64,000 bases of DNA from Arcuatula senhousia. Lineage: Eukaryota; Mollusca; Bivalvia; Mytilida; Mytilidae. The translations under genes were made by a program, and so were the position numbers. The notes under the pieces were generated by a model. It was not told where the DNA came from and made no database searches. It saw only the letters and a list, made by a program, of their open reading frames with translations. The stretch is taken from the NCBI GenBank assembly GCA_963971305.1, contig OZ020303.1:20085184-20149183 (forward strand). Reading direction: 5' to 3'. Below, piece after piece: positions 20,935 to 30,262 of this stretch (position 1 is its first letter; every line of letters begins with the position of its first letter).

Positions 20935-21950
20935 ATGCTTCATTAACCCCCCAACCCCCCACTTCAGAAGTGGGGGGTATATAGTGATAGGGGTGTCCGT
21001 CCGTCCTTCCGTTACACTTCAGGGTACCCATCTCTTATCTGCAACTCCTCCTAAACCCCTTGGTGGATTTTCATGAAACTTACACACAAGCTTTGTGACA
21101 TAATGTAGATATGCACCTACTACCGTATAAGTTGTTTTTTTTCGCGGGTATCTAATTTTCGTTTTTTTTGCGGTACTTGGCAACTCGCGAAAATATTAAC
21201 CCGCGAAAATTAAAACTGGTAAATAGTATATGTTTAGTGTATACTCACATAAAAGTTATCGCGAAAATTGAATTCCGCGTAACAAAGATCTTTCATTTTT
21301 TAAGAAATCCGCGAAATTTAGACTCGCGAAAAAAAAACAACTCATACGGTTTTTTAAAATTTGATCAGAATGATCTTTGGAGTTTCCCATAGCAAAACAT
21401 GGACTTAACCATTCGCCTACATGGGGGTACCCATCTCTTATCCGCCACTCCTCCTAAACCCCTTGATGGATTTTCATGAAACTTACACACAATTGTTGTG
21501 ACATAATGTAGATGTGCACTTACTATTTTAAAATTTAATCAGAATGGTTTTTGGGGTTTCCCATAGCAAAACATGGACTTAGCCATTCGACTACATGGGG
21601 GTACCCATCTCTTATCCGCCACTCCTCCTAAACCCCTTGATGGATTTTCATGAAACTTACACACAAACTTTGTGACACAATATAGATGTGCACCTACTAT
21701 TTTAAAATTTGATCAGAATGAATTTTGGGGTTTCCCATAGCAAAACATGGACTTAGCCATTCGACTACATGGGGGTACCCATCTCTTATCCACAACTCAT
21801 CCTAAACCCCTTGATGGATTTTCATGAAACCTACACACAATCTTTGTGACATAATGTAGATGTGCTCTCCTATTCTAAATTTTATCTGATTAATTTTTTG
21901 GGGGTGGGGGTATTTATTTGTGAGCTGCGGCTCACAGTTTTTCTAGTTGC
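20935..21950 (+). repeat. Hairpin-led element K with 4 tandem 174-bp units
   Basis: Opens with a perfect 12-bp inverted repeat with 1-nt spacer (20954-20978, ACCCCCCACTTC/GAAGTGGGGGGT), then GTCCGTCCGTCC. Units marked by GGTACCCATCTCTTATC begin at about 21024, 21425, 21600 and 21774 (period 174-175 once the MITE at 21122-21350 is removed from the first). Each carries CCTAAACCCCTTGATGGATT and 'TTTCCCATAGCAAAACATGG'. It ends with GTGAGCTGCGGCTCACAG. No coding assignment. Confidence 0.85.
21122..21350. mobile_element. Palindromic MITE inside element K
   Basis: ACCGTATAAGTTGTTTTTTT at the left; complementary 'AAAAAAACAACTCATACGGT' at the right; interior rich in TCGCGAAAAT and its complement. It interrupts the first K unit and is therefore younger than the array. 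Confidence 0.85.
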
Positions 21951-22210
21951 AGGTATAGTATTATTGGTATAGTTCGTTTTGTCAAATATAACTAAGCTTT
22001 TTGTTGCACTAATTTAGAGGAGGTCTAAAAAATAACATATTTTAGCTTTTACTTGGATACTTTGAAAATTAAGAATCCATCTACTGACCGATCTATGCAC
22101 TTTCGGGCATCTTGCTAATAAAATACTGTTTTCAATTGATATAACTGTCATAACGTGAATTATGTAAAACTGAGATCTGTTTTATTTTAATGATACCATA
22201 TATACATTCT
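21951..22210. other. Spacer, nothing recognised
   Basis: AT-rich sequence between element K and the right array. Confidence 0.35.
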
Positions 22211-22893
22211 CAACTTCACCCTACCCAAACCTCCAAATTTTGCACGACAAGCCCTATGTCGGTTAGTGTCGATAGGTAGCCCTGCATGCATGCTATACGA
22301 AGGCAGCTACCTTATGCTGGCACAATCTCTGTGGAGCGTTCCCAGAAACAGTAAAGTAGAGGTCCCCCTCCGAACCGAAGTACCAACTTCACCCTACCCA
22401 AACCCCTAAATTTTGCACGACAAGCCCTATGTCGGTTAGTGTCGATAGGTAGCCCTGCATGTCGGCTTTACGACGACAGCCACCTTATGCTGGCACAATC
22501 TCTGTGAAGCGTTTCCAGGGACAGTAAAGTGGAGGTTCCCCCCTCCGGACCGGACCGATGTACAAACTTCACCCTACCCAAACCCCCAAATTTTGCACGA
22601 CAAGCCTTATGTCGGTAAATGTTCCCAGGTAGCCCTGCATGTCGGCTATACGATGGATGGCAGCCACCTAATGCTGGCACAATCTCTTTGGAGCGTTCCC
22701 AGAGACAGTAAAGTGGAGGTCCCCCTCCTGACCGATGTACCAACTTCACCCTACCCAAACCCCAAAATTTTGCACGACAAGCCCTATGTCTGTTAGTGTC
22801 GATAGGTAGCCCTGCATGTCGGGCTATATGACGACAGCCACCTTATGCTGGCACAATCTCTGTGGAGCGTTCCCAGAGACAGTGAATTGGAGG
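22211..22893 (-). repeat. Right array of 174-bp repeats, 4 units
   Basis: Inverted relative to 10656-11697. GCCcTATGTC recurs at 22251, 22424, 22604 and 22781 (spacing 173-180). Units differ by a few percent, and the copy number differs from the left arm. Confidence 0.95.
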
Positions 22894-23143
22894 TCGACCA
22901 CTTCCTTAAATGTTCGCTGTAATTGTTCACCAGCTTTCAAAATTCAATAATGTGATTTACTTTTTGCAAATGAACAATATTTAATTGAGAGAGACTATTT
23001 AAACTTAGTAAAATCTATTTTATACGTTTTTTTAAGTTTTTGGTACGTTTTTGTAATTTGTACTTTTTCGGTTTTTAGATTTATCTCGTAATTGTTCGCT
23101 ATAGCTTGATAATTGTTCGCTACAATTGTTCGCTAGCTTGAGT
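22894..23143 (-). repeat. Right outer inverted terminal segment
   Basis: Complement of 10426-10655. AATTGTTCGC occurs at 23090, 23111 and 23124 within the last 55 bp. It also has an extra ~14 bp (ATAGCTTGATAATT) absent on the left. Confidence 0.9.
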
Positions 23144-23639
23144 CAAGCCAAGTGAAGACGTTAATTTGGAATAAAATTTAAACATGATGCCATTACGCTT
23201 AATACTTTTAGAGAAAATATTGCTTTGTTTAGACTCGAAAACAATTGTTCTCAGATAGGCTGCAATCTTCGTTACCAGATTTGTGAATAGTCACCACGAA
23301 TCATCACTTTCCACTGCTAGCATTGATTATTTATACCAAACCTCGCGTATTAATTGTTTGTGAAATATTGGTACATGAAAATACGTATCCGACAGATCGA
23401 GAGATATTGCCCAATCGTCTGGCTGCACAAGATTTATCACTATGTACATTGTGTCCATTTTGAAGTGAATTTGAAACTCTTCTAGTATTTATTTTACCAG
23501 TTTTGAAAAAAAAATAGTGAAAACCGACCCTCAACAGGACTTCTGATCACTCAGCTTTTCTAATTACTTATAAAATTCAGAATATAAAGCTCTGAGCTCG
23601 TCCCAGTCTTTAAGAGCTTAACAACTTGAGTTTTGTTAT
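23144..23639. other. Flank of the large element, nothing firm
   Basis: No clear repeat or gene. The last part may belong to the RT pseudogene that follows. Confidence 0.3.
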
Positions 23640-24240
23640 GCCACTTCTAGACAAAAACATCATAGACTTCCTCTCTATATTAACCTCACGGTCCGTTATA
23701 TTGATGATATCCTTTCATTGAACATTTCTTGATTTGGTAACTTTCTCCATCTCATATATCTTCAGGGACACAACGAAGTTTAGGAATTGAAGTCTGCTTC
23801 ATATTTGGGTCAACATCTCGAAATAGACTCAAGTACGCCTTCAACAAAACGCTATGACAAACGTGATGAATTTCAACTTTCCATACTTGTGTAGCAATAT
23901 TCAATCCACTCCAGCGTATGCAGTTTACGTACCGTATCACAATTGATTCGTTATTCTAGAGTTTGCGGGACCAACATGTATTTCCTTTGCAAAGTGTCAC
24001 GTCTGACACAAATTTGCTAACACAAGGTAATGTTGCTAATTGGCTGTCTTCATTTAGGCAATTTTATGGAAGATATCATGTGCTCATAGACAAATTTTGG
24101 ATTTCTATCACTCAGATGAGTGCAGATGTTTGTTTGTCATAGGGTTTGATTTTGTCTTCCCTTACCGAAATTGACATACAGGAATGACAATTGGCAGCAC
24201 GACAGGTGTTTTTTAGCAAGAAGGATCTGCTTACTCTTCC
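23640..24240 (+). pseudogene. Penelope-type RT, C-terminal half, heavily decayed
   Basis: Reads 'VRYIDDILSLN' (catalytic YIDD intact as sequence) near 23695, then 'FGNFLHLIYLQ', 'SASYLGQHLEID', 'TLCSNIQSTPAYAVYV' and the 'QMSADVCLS' end, across several frames with stops. It continues into the family tail, which SINE-B interrupts at 24248. Confidence 0.75.
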
Positions 24241-24247
24241 GAGCTGA

Positions 24248-24756
24248 GTCCCGTGCGGGGCCCGGGAGGCGAATAGGCCCACAGCAGCGCTAAGCTTGTC
24301 GGTAAAAGTCCACTAAAGAGCGCTCAGAAACCTGACATCGGGGTCAGGCCGCTTTGCCCACAAGGCGACTGGGATGTGTGCCCCAGGTGGTTGAATGGGG
24401 CAGACCTGACATCGAGAGATGCGGGGTCGTCAGGCGATAATGCGGAAAACCTGACCGCAAACCATAGTGGTGCACCGTGTTGGGAAACATGTCACGTTCC
24501 TCGCACGTTAAAGAACCCTGCTGCAGGTCTCGGTAAGAGTAGGACCCGTAGGATCCCCATGCAGGAGGCAAAATTGCCCGTCCCTACCCATCACTCCTTT
24601 TCCCAGTGGCAGTCAAAACTCTCCTACCCGATTGGCCTTGTGTCCCCATTTCCTCATCATTTCATGTTCATTGTATCACCACTTTCATGTTCATCTCCCG
24701 GATATAGCCGAAATCGTGCTGCTTGGGAGTAAAGCAATAACTAACTAACTAACTAA
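24248..24756 (+). mobile_element. SINE-B, full length with 12-bp target duplication
   Basis: Begins GTCCCGTGCGGGGCCCGGG and ends in (AACT)n. CTTCCGAGCTGA stands directly before it (24236-24247) and directly after it (24757-24768). The insertion is in the 3' tail of the RT element. No good Pol III B box was found; TGGCGAATAGG/AGGCGAATAGG near the start is weakly A-box-like. Confidence 0.95.
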
Positions 24757-24768
24757 CTTCCGAGCTGA

Positions 24769-24890
24769 ACCTGAGCTCACTTTCTTTACGACTTAATTTT
24801 GCGTTGTCTTCATGCTGTTCGCATTCATGTTTACTGGTTTTGTCATTGCCCTTCCGGATTATTGACAGTCAAATGCCCCATTTGTGCTTC
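24769..24890 (+). other. Remainder of RT-element 3' tail
   Basis: Resumes after the SINE with 'CTGAGCTCACTTTCTTTACG' and runs to the 'CAAATGCCCCATTTGTGCTT' end seen in other tails. Confidence 0.75.
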
Positions 24891-25195
24891 TCGTAGCCCT
24901 TATGGTCTCAAGTAAATCGCAAAGAGTAGGTATTTCTTAAAAATTCTCAGAGCTTATATTTACAGGAAAACATGCCTTATAGTCTTCCTAATAAGCGGTC
25001 AACCTATCTGGGTTGGAAAATCGCAATGAGTTCTCCAAAATTTCGACATGGGCCTGATCGAAAACACTTCTTTCGTATTTCTTGACCTCGCCTTTGAACA
25101 CCTTAGAGATACTATAAGTACGGTTCTCTTTTACCTCAGATTTTTTAACAACCAAAACACCGTCATTTGTGTTTTCTGTTTCATTTTTATCCCGT
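24891..25195. other. Spacer, nothing recognised
   Basis: AT-rich, with no conserved frame. Confidence 0.35.
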
Positions 25196-25686
25196 GTTGA
25201 GCCCGGGTAGCGATGTGCCCACAGCAGAGCCTAGCTTGTCGTAAGAGGCGACTAAGGGTCTTGGGATTCTGACGTCGGGTCAGTGCTCCGCCCACAGAGC
25301 TACCAAGTGTGTACCCTAGGTGGCTGAATAGGCTGCCCTCGTCCGCGAATATTGTCAGGTCTATAATACTAAAATAAATAAAGTATGTTGCACTGTGACT
25401 TGTGTATAAATAAAATAGATAAATAAGTGGATGGTGAAGCCACATTTAAAAGGTAAAAACTAAATAAGAAATATAAAGAAATAAAACCTTTAAAACAAGA
25501 ATGCCCAAATTTTCGGACATAAAGTCCTTCTTCAGGGGCTAAAAAGTAAAAAGATGTTCACACATCGACTGACGAGGACAGCATGACATAAAATTGACTC
25601 GAAGAACATCACACTGAACTTGATGACTAATTTATAAATATTAAGAAAAGGTCTGTCTTTTTACATTCATACCAAAGGGTTGAAAA

Positions 25687-26087
25687 GTGCCTAAAAAGTT
25701 GATTATTCTTTGCTCAAGAAACTGTCTTTGTTTTTCGCCGGTGCATGTTTCAAGGAGAACGGTCACCTGCATATCCTTGACGCCATGGTTTGGCAATGAA
25801 AAGTGCTGGCCGACTGGGCAATCGTCGCATTTGAGAACACTTCTCCTGTGTTCAGCACAGGGGTGGCGAGTCGAACACTGTCGACATGTGTTCGTCCTTC
25901 AAGACGATGGACTTGAAATTGCGCAACAGAATGTACCGTATAACGATGTTATGAGGGTGGTATGTAAGTACCAAAGGTATACGGTCATTCTTGCGTCTTG
26001 ACCTGGGCTCCAAAGCCTTTGATCGTGTCACCCGGTGACGTCCTCGCTCTGACTTTTCAGGCACCAGGGGTTGTGGTCGATCAATCT
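25687..26087 (-). pseudogene. GIY-YIG gene fragment with internal deletion
   Basis: The minus strand from about 26087 reads a linker characteristic of Penelope-like proteins ahead of the endonuclease: RIPLVLTYHPHNIVIRYILL, then 'NFKSIVLKDEHMSTVFDSPPLC'. It then jumps at about 25857 into 'AEHRRSVLKCDDCPVGQHFS' and the C-terminus. The N-terminal GIY-YIG strands are deleted and the frame is shifted, so no endonuclease can be made. Confidence 0.7.
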
Positions 26088-26457
26088 GTTTCATATGTCC
26101 TTTTACCTGGGAGACTGAAGAGATAGTTGGCCCCTCGAACACCTGCATCTCCGAAAATGTCATTTACGCCATCCGCTGTGCCAAGTGCCTTAAAATTTAC
26201 GTAGGAGAAACTTGTCGTCGACTGGACTGGGTGACAGATTTGCTGAACACAGGAGAAGTGTTCTCAAATGCGACGATTGCCCAGTCGGCCAGCACTTTTC
26301 ATTGCCAAACCATGGCGTCAAGGATATGCAGGTGACCGTTCTCCTTGAAACATGCACCGGCGAAAAACAAAGACAGTTTCTTGAGCAAAGAATAATCAAC
26401 TTTTTAGGCACTTTTCAACCCTTTGGTATGAATGTAAAAAGACAGACCTTTTCTTAA
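26088..26457 (+). pseudogene. GIY-YIG endonuclease domain of a Penelope-like element
   Basis: The plus strand reads 'CPFTWETEEIVGPS', then CISENVIYAIRCAKCLKIYV followed by GETCRRL. This is the strand-helix core of GIY-YIG nucleases, with Y..R.....IYVGE in place of literal GIY/YIG, as in Penelope-like proteins. After a one-base shift near 26221 come DRFAEHRRSVL (the conserved Arg region), 'PVGQHFSLPNHGVKDMQV' and 'FLEQRIINFLGTFQPFGMN', ending at the stop at 26455. GIY-YIG enzymes nick target DNA to start reverse transcription. The element is 5' truncated (no RT upstream), and the frameshift makes it inactive. Confidence 0.8.
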
Positions 26458-26683
26458 TATTTATAAATTAGTCATCAAGTTCAGGATCAAAATACCACGT
26501 GATGTTCTTCGAGTCAATTTTATGTCATTCTGTCCTCGTCAGTCGATGTGTGAACATCTTTTTACTTTTTAGCCCCTGAAGAAGGACTTTATGTCCGAAA
26601 ATTTGGGCATTCTTGTTTTTATTTGTTTTAAAGGTTTTATTTCTTTATATTTCTTATTTAGTTTTTACCTTTTAAATGTGGTA
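26458..26683 (+). other. 3' UTR of GIY-YIG element with hammerhead-like core
   Basis: CTGAAGA at 26576-26582, a GGAC/GTCC stem (26584-26587, 26593-26596) with loop TTTAT, and GAAA at 26597-26600 match the catalytic-core order of hammerhead ribozymes, which are reported in Penelope-like elements. The same core is on the minus strand at 25511-25535. I could not build convincing stems I and III, so activity is unproven. Confidence 0.4.
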
Positions 26684-27035
26684 AGCAGAGGCACCAAAGG
26701 GGCATTCGAGTGTCAAAAGTCCGAAAAGGCAACGACAAAACCGGTAAACATGAACAAGAACAGCACAAGGAAACACAAAACATAAAAACAACCGAACAGA
26801 AATCAACAACGCGAACTCAAGTCGTAACAAGAGTGAACTCGGGTGGCTTCACCATCTATTTATTTATCTATAATACTAAAAGCCTGACCGCTGACCATAG
26901 TGGGCCAACGTGTGTGGAAAATGCCACGCTTCATGCAAGTAAAAGACTCTTTTGTTGACCGCCAAGTAATGACAACATAGGCTAAATTTTCTGTCCCTAT
27001 CCAACTCTCCCCTTTTCCTGCGGTTCTTCAAAAGG

Positions 27036-27544
27036 GGTAGGGGCTCTAAGACCCTATTTTGGCCCCATAATTTCAGTGTATTTTATTTGAATGAACTATG
27101 TTTAATTTGCATTCTTAAAATGATGCAAACAAAGTGTTTGGCAATTATGGCATTGTAAGTTGAGAGCTTTTCTCTACACAGGTCTGTTAAATACGACTAT
27201 TTTATAGAATTTGTCCAAAATGGTGAAAAACGTCATATTTTACATTGGTTTTGTTGAATGTGAATGCCTCCACAGGCCTCCACCAAAATGAAACTTAGCA
27301 AAAATATGCAAGATGACACAATATTGCAGTGTGTGAAATATCTTTTTGGTGGAGGCATGCGGAGGTATTTAATTTTTTGAAAAACTGATGTTAAATTTGT
27401 AAATTTTGGCCGTTTTTTTAGCTTTTCTTGAAATATGACGTCATTAAGCAATCAATTAAGACATCATGTCAATGATGACATGTGTATTTCAGCTTGTTAC
27501 ATTACAACCATACTTAACAGTAATTATTTACACTATAAACTTGA
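27036..27544. other. AT-rich sequence, short inverted repeat only
   Basis: Contains GGCCTCCACCAAAATGAA near 27280 and CTTTTTGGTGGAGGC near 27342 as a stem-loop pair. No gene recognised. Confidence 0.35.
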
Positions 27545-27668
27545 CCTGTTCCTTTATTTAACATCCATCATTTCATGTTCATTTTATCATCCTTTTCATG
27601 TTCATCGCCTGTAAATAACATATACAGCGTTGCATGCACGGGTGTAAAACACCAACTCACTCACTCAC
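27545..27668 (+). mobile_element. SINE-A 3' tail fragment
   Basis: 5'-truncated copy with 'TCATTTCATGTTCATTTTAT', 'GGTGTAAAACACCAAC' and (CACT)n. It lies just before the full copy at 27684. Confidence 0.85.
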
Positions 27669-27683
27669 TGTTTCATTTTTAAT

Positions 27684-28170
27684 TATCCCGTGAGGGGCCC
27701 GGGTGGCGAATAGGCCCGCAGCAGAGCCTAGCTTGTCGTAAAAGGCGACTAAGGGTCTTGGGATTCTGACGTCGGGTCAGTGCTCAGCCCACAGAGCGAC
27801 CAAGTGTGTACCCTAGGTGGCTGAATAGGGTAGCCCTCGTCCGCGGGGGATACGGAAACCCTGACCGCCGACCATAGTGGGCCAACGTGTGTGAAGAGTG
27901 CCACGCTTCATGCACGTAAAAGACCCCTTTGTGGACCGCCAAGTAGTGCACCACATAGGCTAAATTTTCCGTCCCTACCCACCTCTCCCCTTTTCCTGTG
28001 GTTCTTCAAAATTTACCGGTCCTTTGTTTCCTATCCCATCCCCATATTTCATTTATCATCATCATCATTTCATGTTCATTTTATCACCCTTTTCATGTTC
28101 ATCGCCTGTAAATAACCTATATAGCGTTGCACGGGCGTAAAACACCAACTCACTCACTCACTCACTCACT
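27684..28170 (+). mobile_element. SINE-A, full length with 10-bp target duplication
   Basis: Starts TCCCGTGAGGGGCCCGGG and ends in (CACT)n. CATTTTTAAT occurs at 27674-27683 and 28171-28180, immediately flanking. It carries the family order and lacks only the short CGGGGGTTGTCAGGTCTATAA stretch near 27850. Confidence 0.93.
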
Positions 28171-28249
28171 CATTTTTAATGCATTTGAAACCACATTTGC
28201 GTTAGAAACCTGTTCTTGTTAGCATTTGGCTAAGTTACATCTCATTATT

Positions 28250-29160
28250 TTCTACTTCTAGCGTCAACATTTGACACATTATCTCTGACTGGGTTTCTCC
28301 CGGTGCCACTTTCGGAGTCAAAATCAGATACATGTAAATTATTATCTAAATGATCTCTTTCCTCCTGATTGACTTGAAATAATATCTCAGATCTTAAGTC
28401 AGCATTATGCTTTTAGCGAATTCTCGGAGACCCAAAGTCCTCGTCTTAAATAGCTTCTAGCGCAATAACTTGCTTTGTTGATCTCCACCCTCACAAAGAG
28501 ACGTTAATAAGTTAGTTAATGATTGCTTTACTTCCAAGCAGAGCGATTGTGGATACATCCGGGACATGAACATGAAATTGGTGATATAATGAACATGAAA
28601 AGATGATGAAGTGGAAAAATACGGACCTATTGCCAATCGGGTAGGAGAGTATTGACTGCCACCTGAAAATTGAGTGGTGGATGGGAACGGACAATATAGC
28701 TTCCTGCATTGGGATCCTAACTTGCAGCAGGGTTCTTACAAGCAGAGAGCGTGGCATTTCTTCTAACACGGTACACCACCATGGTTTGCAGTCAGGTTTT
28801 CTGGGTGGCAAATACGCCGGCATTCATTGTGATAGGACTGCACCATTCTACCAACTGGGGCACACATCAATCGTTTTGTGGGCAAAGCGACCTGACCCGA
28901 TGTCAGATTTCTGAGCTCTCTTAAATGTGGACTTTAACCGACAAGTGTAGTGCCGCTGTGGGCTTATTCGCCACCCGGGACCCGCACGGATCTATTTTCA
29001 CTTTCAAACCTGATCTAGGTAGATCCGGAGTATCCTTATTCTGATTTGCTGACATTTCTGTTATCAGCTGAAACATTTTATCGAATTTGCTGTCGAAATC
29101 GGCCTCCAACGCACCCAAGCGAGCTTCATATGGTGCCAGCTGGATATTAGCATTGGACAA
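28250..29160 (-). pseudogene. Coding-like fragment of unknown function, split by SINE-B
   Basis: On the minus strand 29160-28992 reads 'MSNANIQLAPYEARLGALEA' and 'FDSKFDKMFQLITEMSANQN'. This looks like an alpha-helical, possibly coiled-coil, start of a protein. The frame is cut by SINE-B (28501-28991). Beyond the SINE, 28440-28255 reads 'NADLRSEILFQVNQEERDHL' and 'VSDFDSESGTGRNPVRDNV'. I do not recognise the family; a gag-like N-terminus of a retroelement would fit the style but is a guess. Stops between the parts indicate decay. Confidence 0.35.
28501..28991 (-). mobile_element. SINE-B, full length, minus strand
   Basis: Reads on the minus strand from TCCGTGCGGGTCCCGGGTGG (ending at 28991) to the (AACT)n-like tail near 28503. 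No convincing target duplication remains. Moderately diverged. Confidence 0.9.
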
Positions 29161-29619
29161 TCGTTTCTTCTAACCAACCTTCTTGACTGACTGATGAACT
29201 TGCACTTGGAATTTCTATCACCTTAAACTTATTGGATAGGAAATTTCTCCGCTACATTTTCTTTATGCATGATTACGATACTATTAGTCTCGAACTCTAC
29301 TTCCGAATCAACACATTCCATTTACAATTCATCTAAACATTACCGAATATATAATAAAAGTTGAAAAAAAGCAATGGAGACACCTTTTCTCTTAAACACA
29401 AAGATTAAGACGGGTGCGAATGAATTTCATTTAGATAAATTTAATATACAGTACATGATTATATTGTGAGGATAACGTCCGTGATTGTTCAATTTCGAAC
29501 ATCTAATTATCTGCTATTAAGACACTAATAACGCGAACAAAGTCTATATTTATGATAATGTGGTATGATGTACAAAATTATAATAAAATCCGAAGCAACC
29601 CTCTCATTTTAGCATCAAA
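29161..29619. other. Spacer, nothing recognised
   Basis: AT-rich sequence without a conserved frame. Confidence 0.35.
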
Positions 29620-29835
29620 AGCTCTATAAAATCTCTATTGAGTCGAAGTTATGGGACGATTCCTTAAAGTTGATTTCTTTTTTGTCGTCAAAATTGACCA
29701 TTTTCTCAGTTTTGGTACCTGAATGCTAGAGAAAAGTAAACATTGCAAAATTGTCAAGCTCATTGAGATCTATAAAAATGATCTTAAGGTATAAAATGTC
29801 AGGTCAAACGTTTAAGAGCTATCAACACAATGCAC
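29620..29835 (+). mobile_element. Element H fragment
   Basis: Resembles the inner part of element H at 30813-32366 (TGTCAAGCTCATTGAGATCT, then GGTCAAACGTTT..GAGCTATC). The match is weak. Confidence 0.45.
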
Positions 29836-29839
29836 TCTT

Positions 29840-30075
29840 TCTGAATTGAAATTAGCAGCACGACAGGTGTGCTATAGCAGGCAGGAACCGCTTACTCTTC
29901 CAGAGCACCTGAGTTCACTTTTGTAACGATTTGAGTTGGAGTTATTAATTTCTGTTCGGATGAATTTGTATTTTTTTGTTTCCTAGTGCTGTTCTTGTTC
30001 TTATTTACCAGCTTTGTAATTGCCTTTTCGGACCTTTGGCACACGAATGCCCCATTGGGCCTCTTTGTCTCTTTC
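29840..30075 (+). other. RT-element 3' tail without its gene
   Basis: Matches 3700-3955 from 'GCAGCACGACAGGTGTGCTA' and 'CTTACTCTTCCAGAGCACCT' to 'CGAATGCCCCATTGGGCCTC'. Extreme 5' truncation of the RT element would give this. Confidence 0.8.
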
Positions 30076-30231
30076 TATCAATTTAACCTGTTGGAAAAAA
30101 AATGTTTAGAATGCCTAGGTACTTTGTGTACTTCGCCTTTAGAATGTTTTCTATCCTTACTAGTTTCTTTAATGTTACTTACAAGGTACATGTAGAATAT
30201 TGCGCGCTAGGCAAGAAGCTTAAGCATTAAA

Positions 30232-30262
30232 TTTCTGGTGAGCGATTCAGGCTCCTGGGAGG
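30232..30262 (+). mobile_element. Element H 3' terminal phrase
   Basis: GGTGAGCGATTCAGGCTCCT followed by GGGAGG, identical to the terminus at 32337-32362. No H body precedes it. Confidence 0.7.

Larger units (their letters stand above)
10426..23143. mobile_element. 12.7-kb foldback-like transposon (composite)
   Basis: Two inverted arms bound this region. The left begins ACTCAAGCTAGCGAACAATT; the right ends with its complement at 23143. Each arm has a unique outer part (10426-10655; 22894-23143) and an inner array of 174-bp units (10656-11697; 22211-22893), inverted relative to each other. Inside are a broken DDE transposase, a USP-like domain, a coding-type minisatellite and several later insertions. 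Long inverted termini built of tandem repeats around a transposase resemble Drosophila Foldback/NOF architecture, used only as an analogy. No certain target duplication was found; flanks CAAGTGGAGGCGG and CAAGTGAAGACGT are a weak candidate, offset on the right side. Confidence 0.65.
25375..26866. mobile_element. Inverted-repeat Penelope-like insertion with GIY-YIG
   Basis: A 15-bp target duplication flanks it. The left arm (about 25414-25857) is complementary to the right arm (about 26247-26866); both carry the same 3' end of a GIY-YIG gene and its 3' UTR, so the two copies diverge from the centre. The right arm has 156 extra bases (26684-26842, RT-family 3' tail) between GTGG and CTTCACC, flanked by GTGG repeats, where the left arm reads GTGGCTTCACC directly. 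Inverted or complex 5' arrangements are known for Penelope-like elements. Confidence 0.85.
25196..27035 (+). mobile_element. SINE-A copy split by a 1.5-kb insertion
   Basis: 25196-25374 is the 5' part (GTCGTAAGAGGCGACTAAGG to TCAGGTCTATAATACT) and 26882-27035 the continuation (GCCTGACCGCTGACCATAGT onward). The 15-bp TCTATAATACTAAAA occurs at 25360-25374 and 26867-26881, exactly where the consensus is cut. The 3' tail is lost. Confidence 0.9.

Noticed and set aside
20935..21950. Kinship between the 174-bp K array and the 174-bp arrays of the large element
   Set aside because: The same period only; unit sequences are unrelated by eye.
24248..24756. tRNA-derived head for SINE-A/B
   Set aside because: Only a weak A-box-like TGGCGAATAGG; no acceptable B box at the right distance, so not claimed.
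25687..26001. Plus-strand frame over the left arm of the inverted repeat
   Set aside because: Antisense of the GIY-YIG coding strand; the same antisense frame appears in the right arm.
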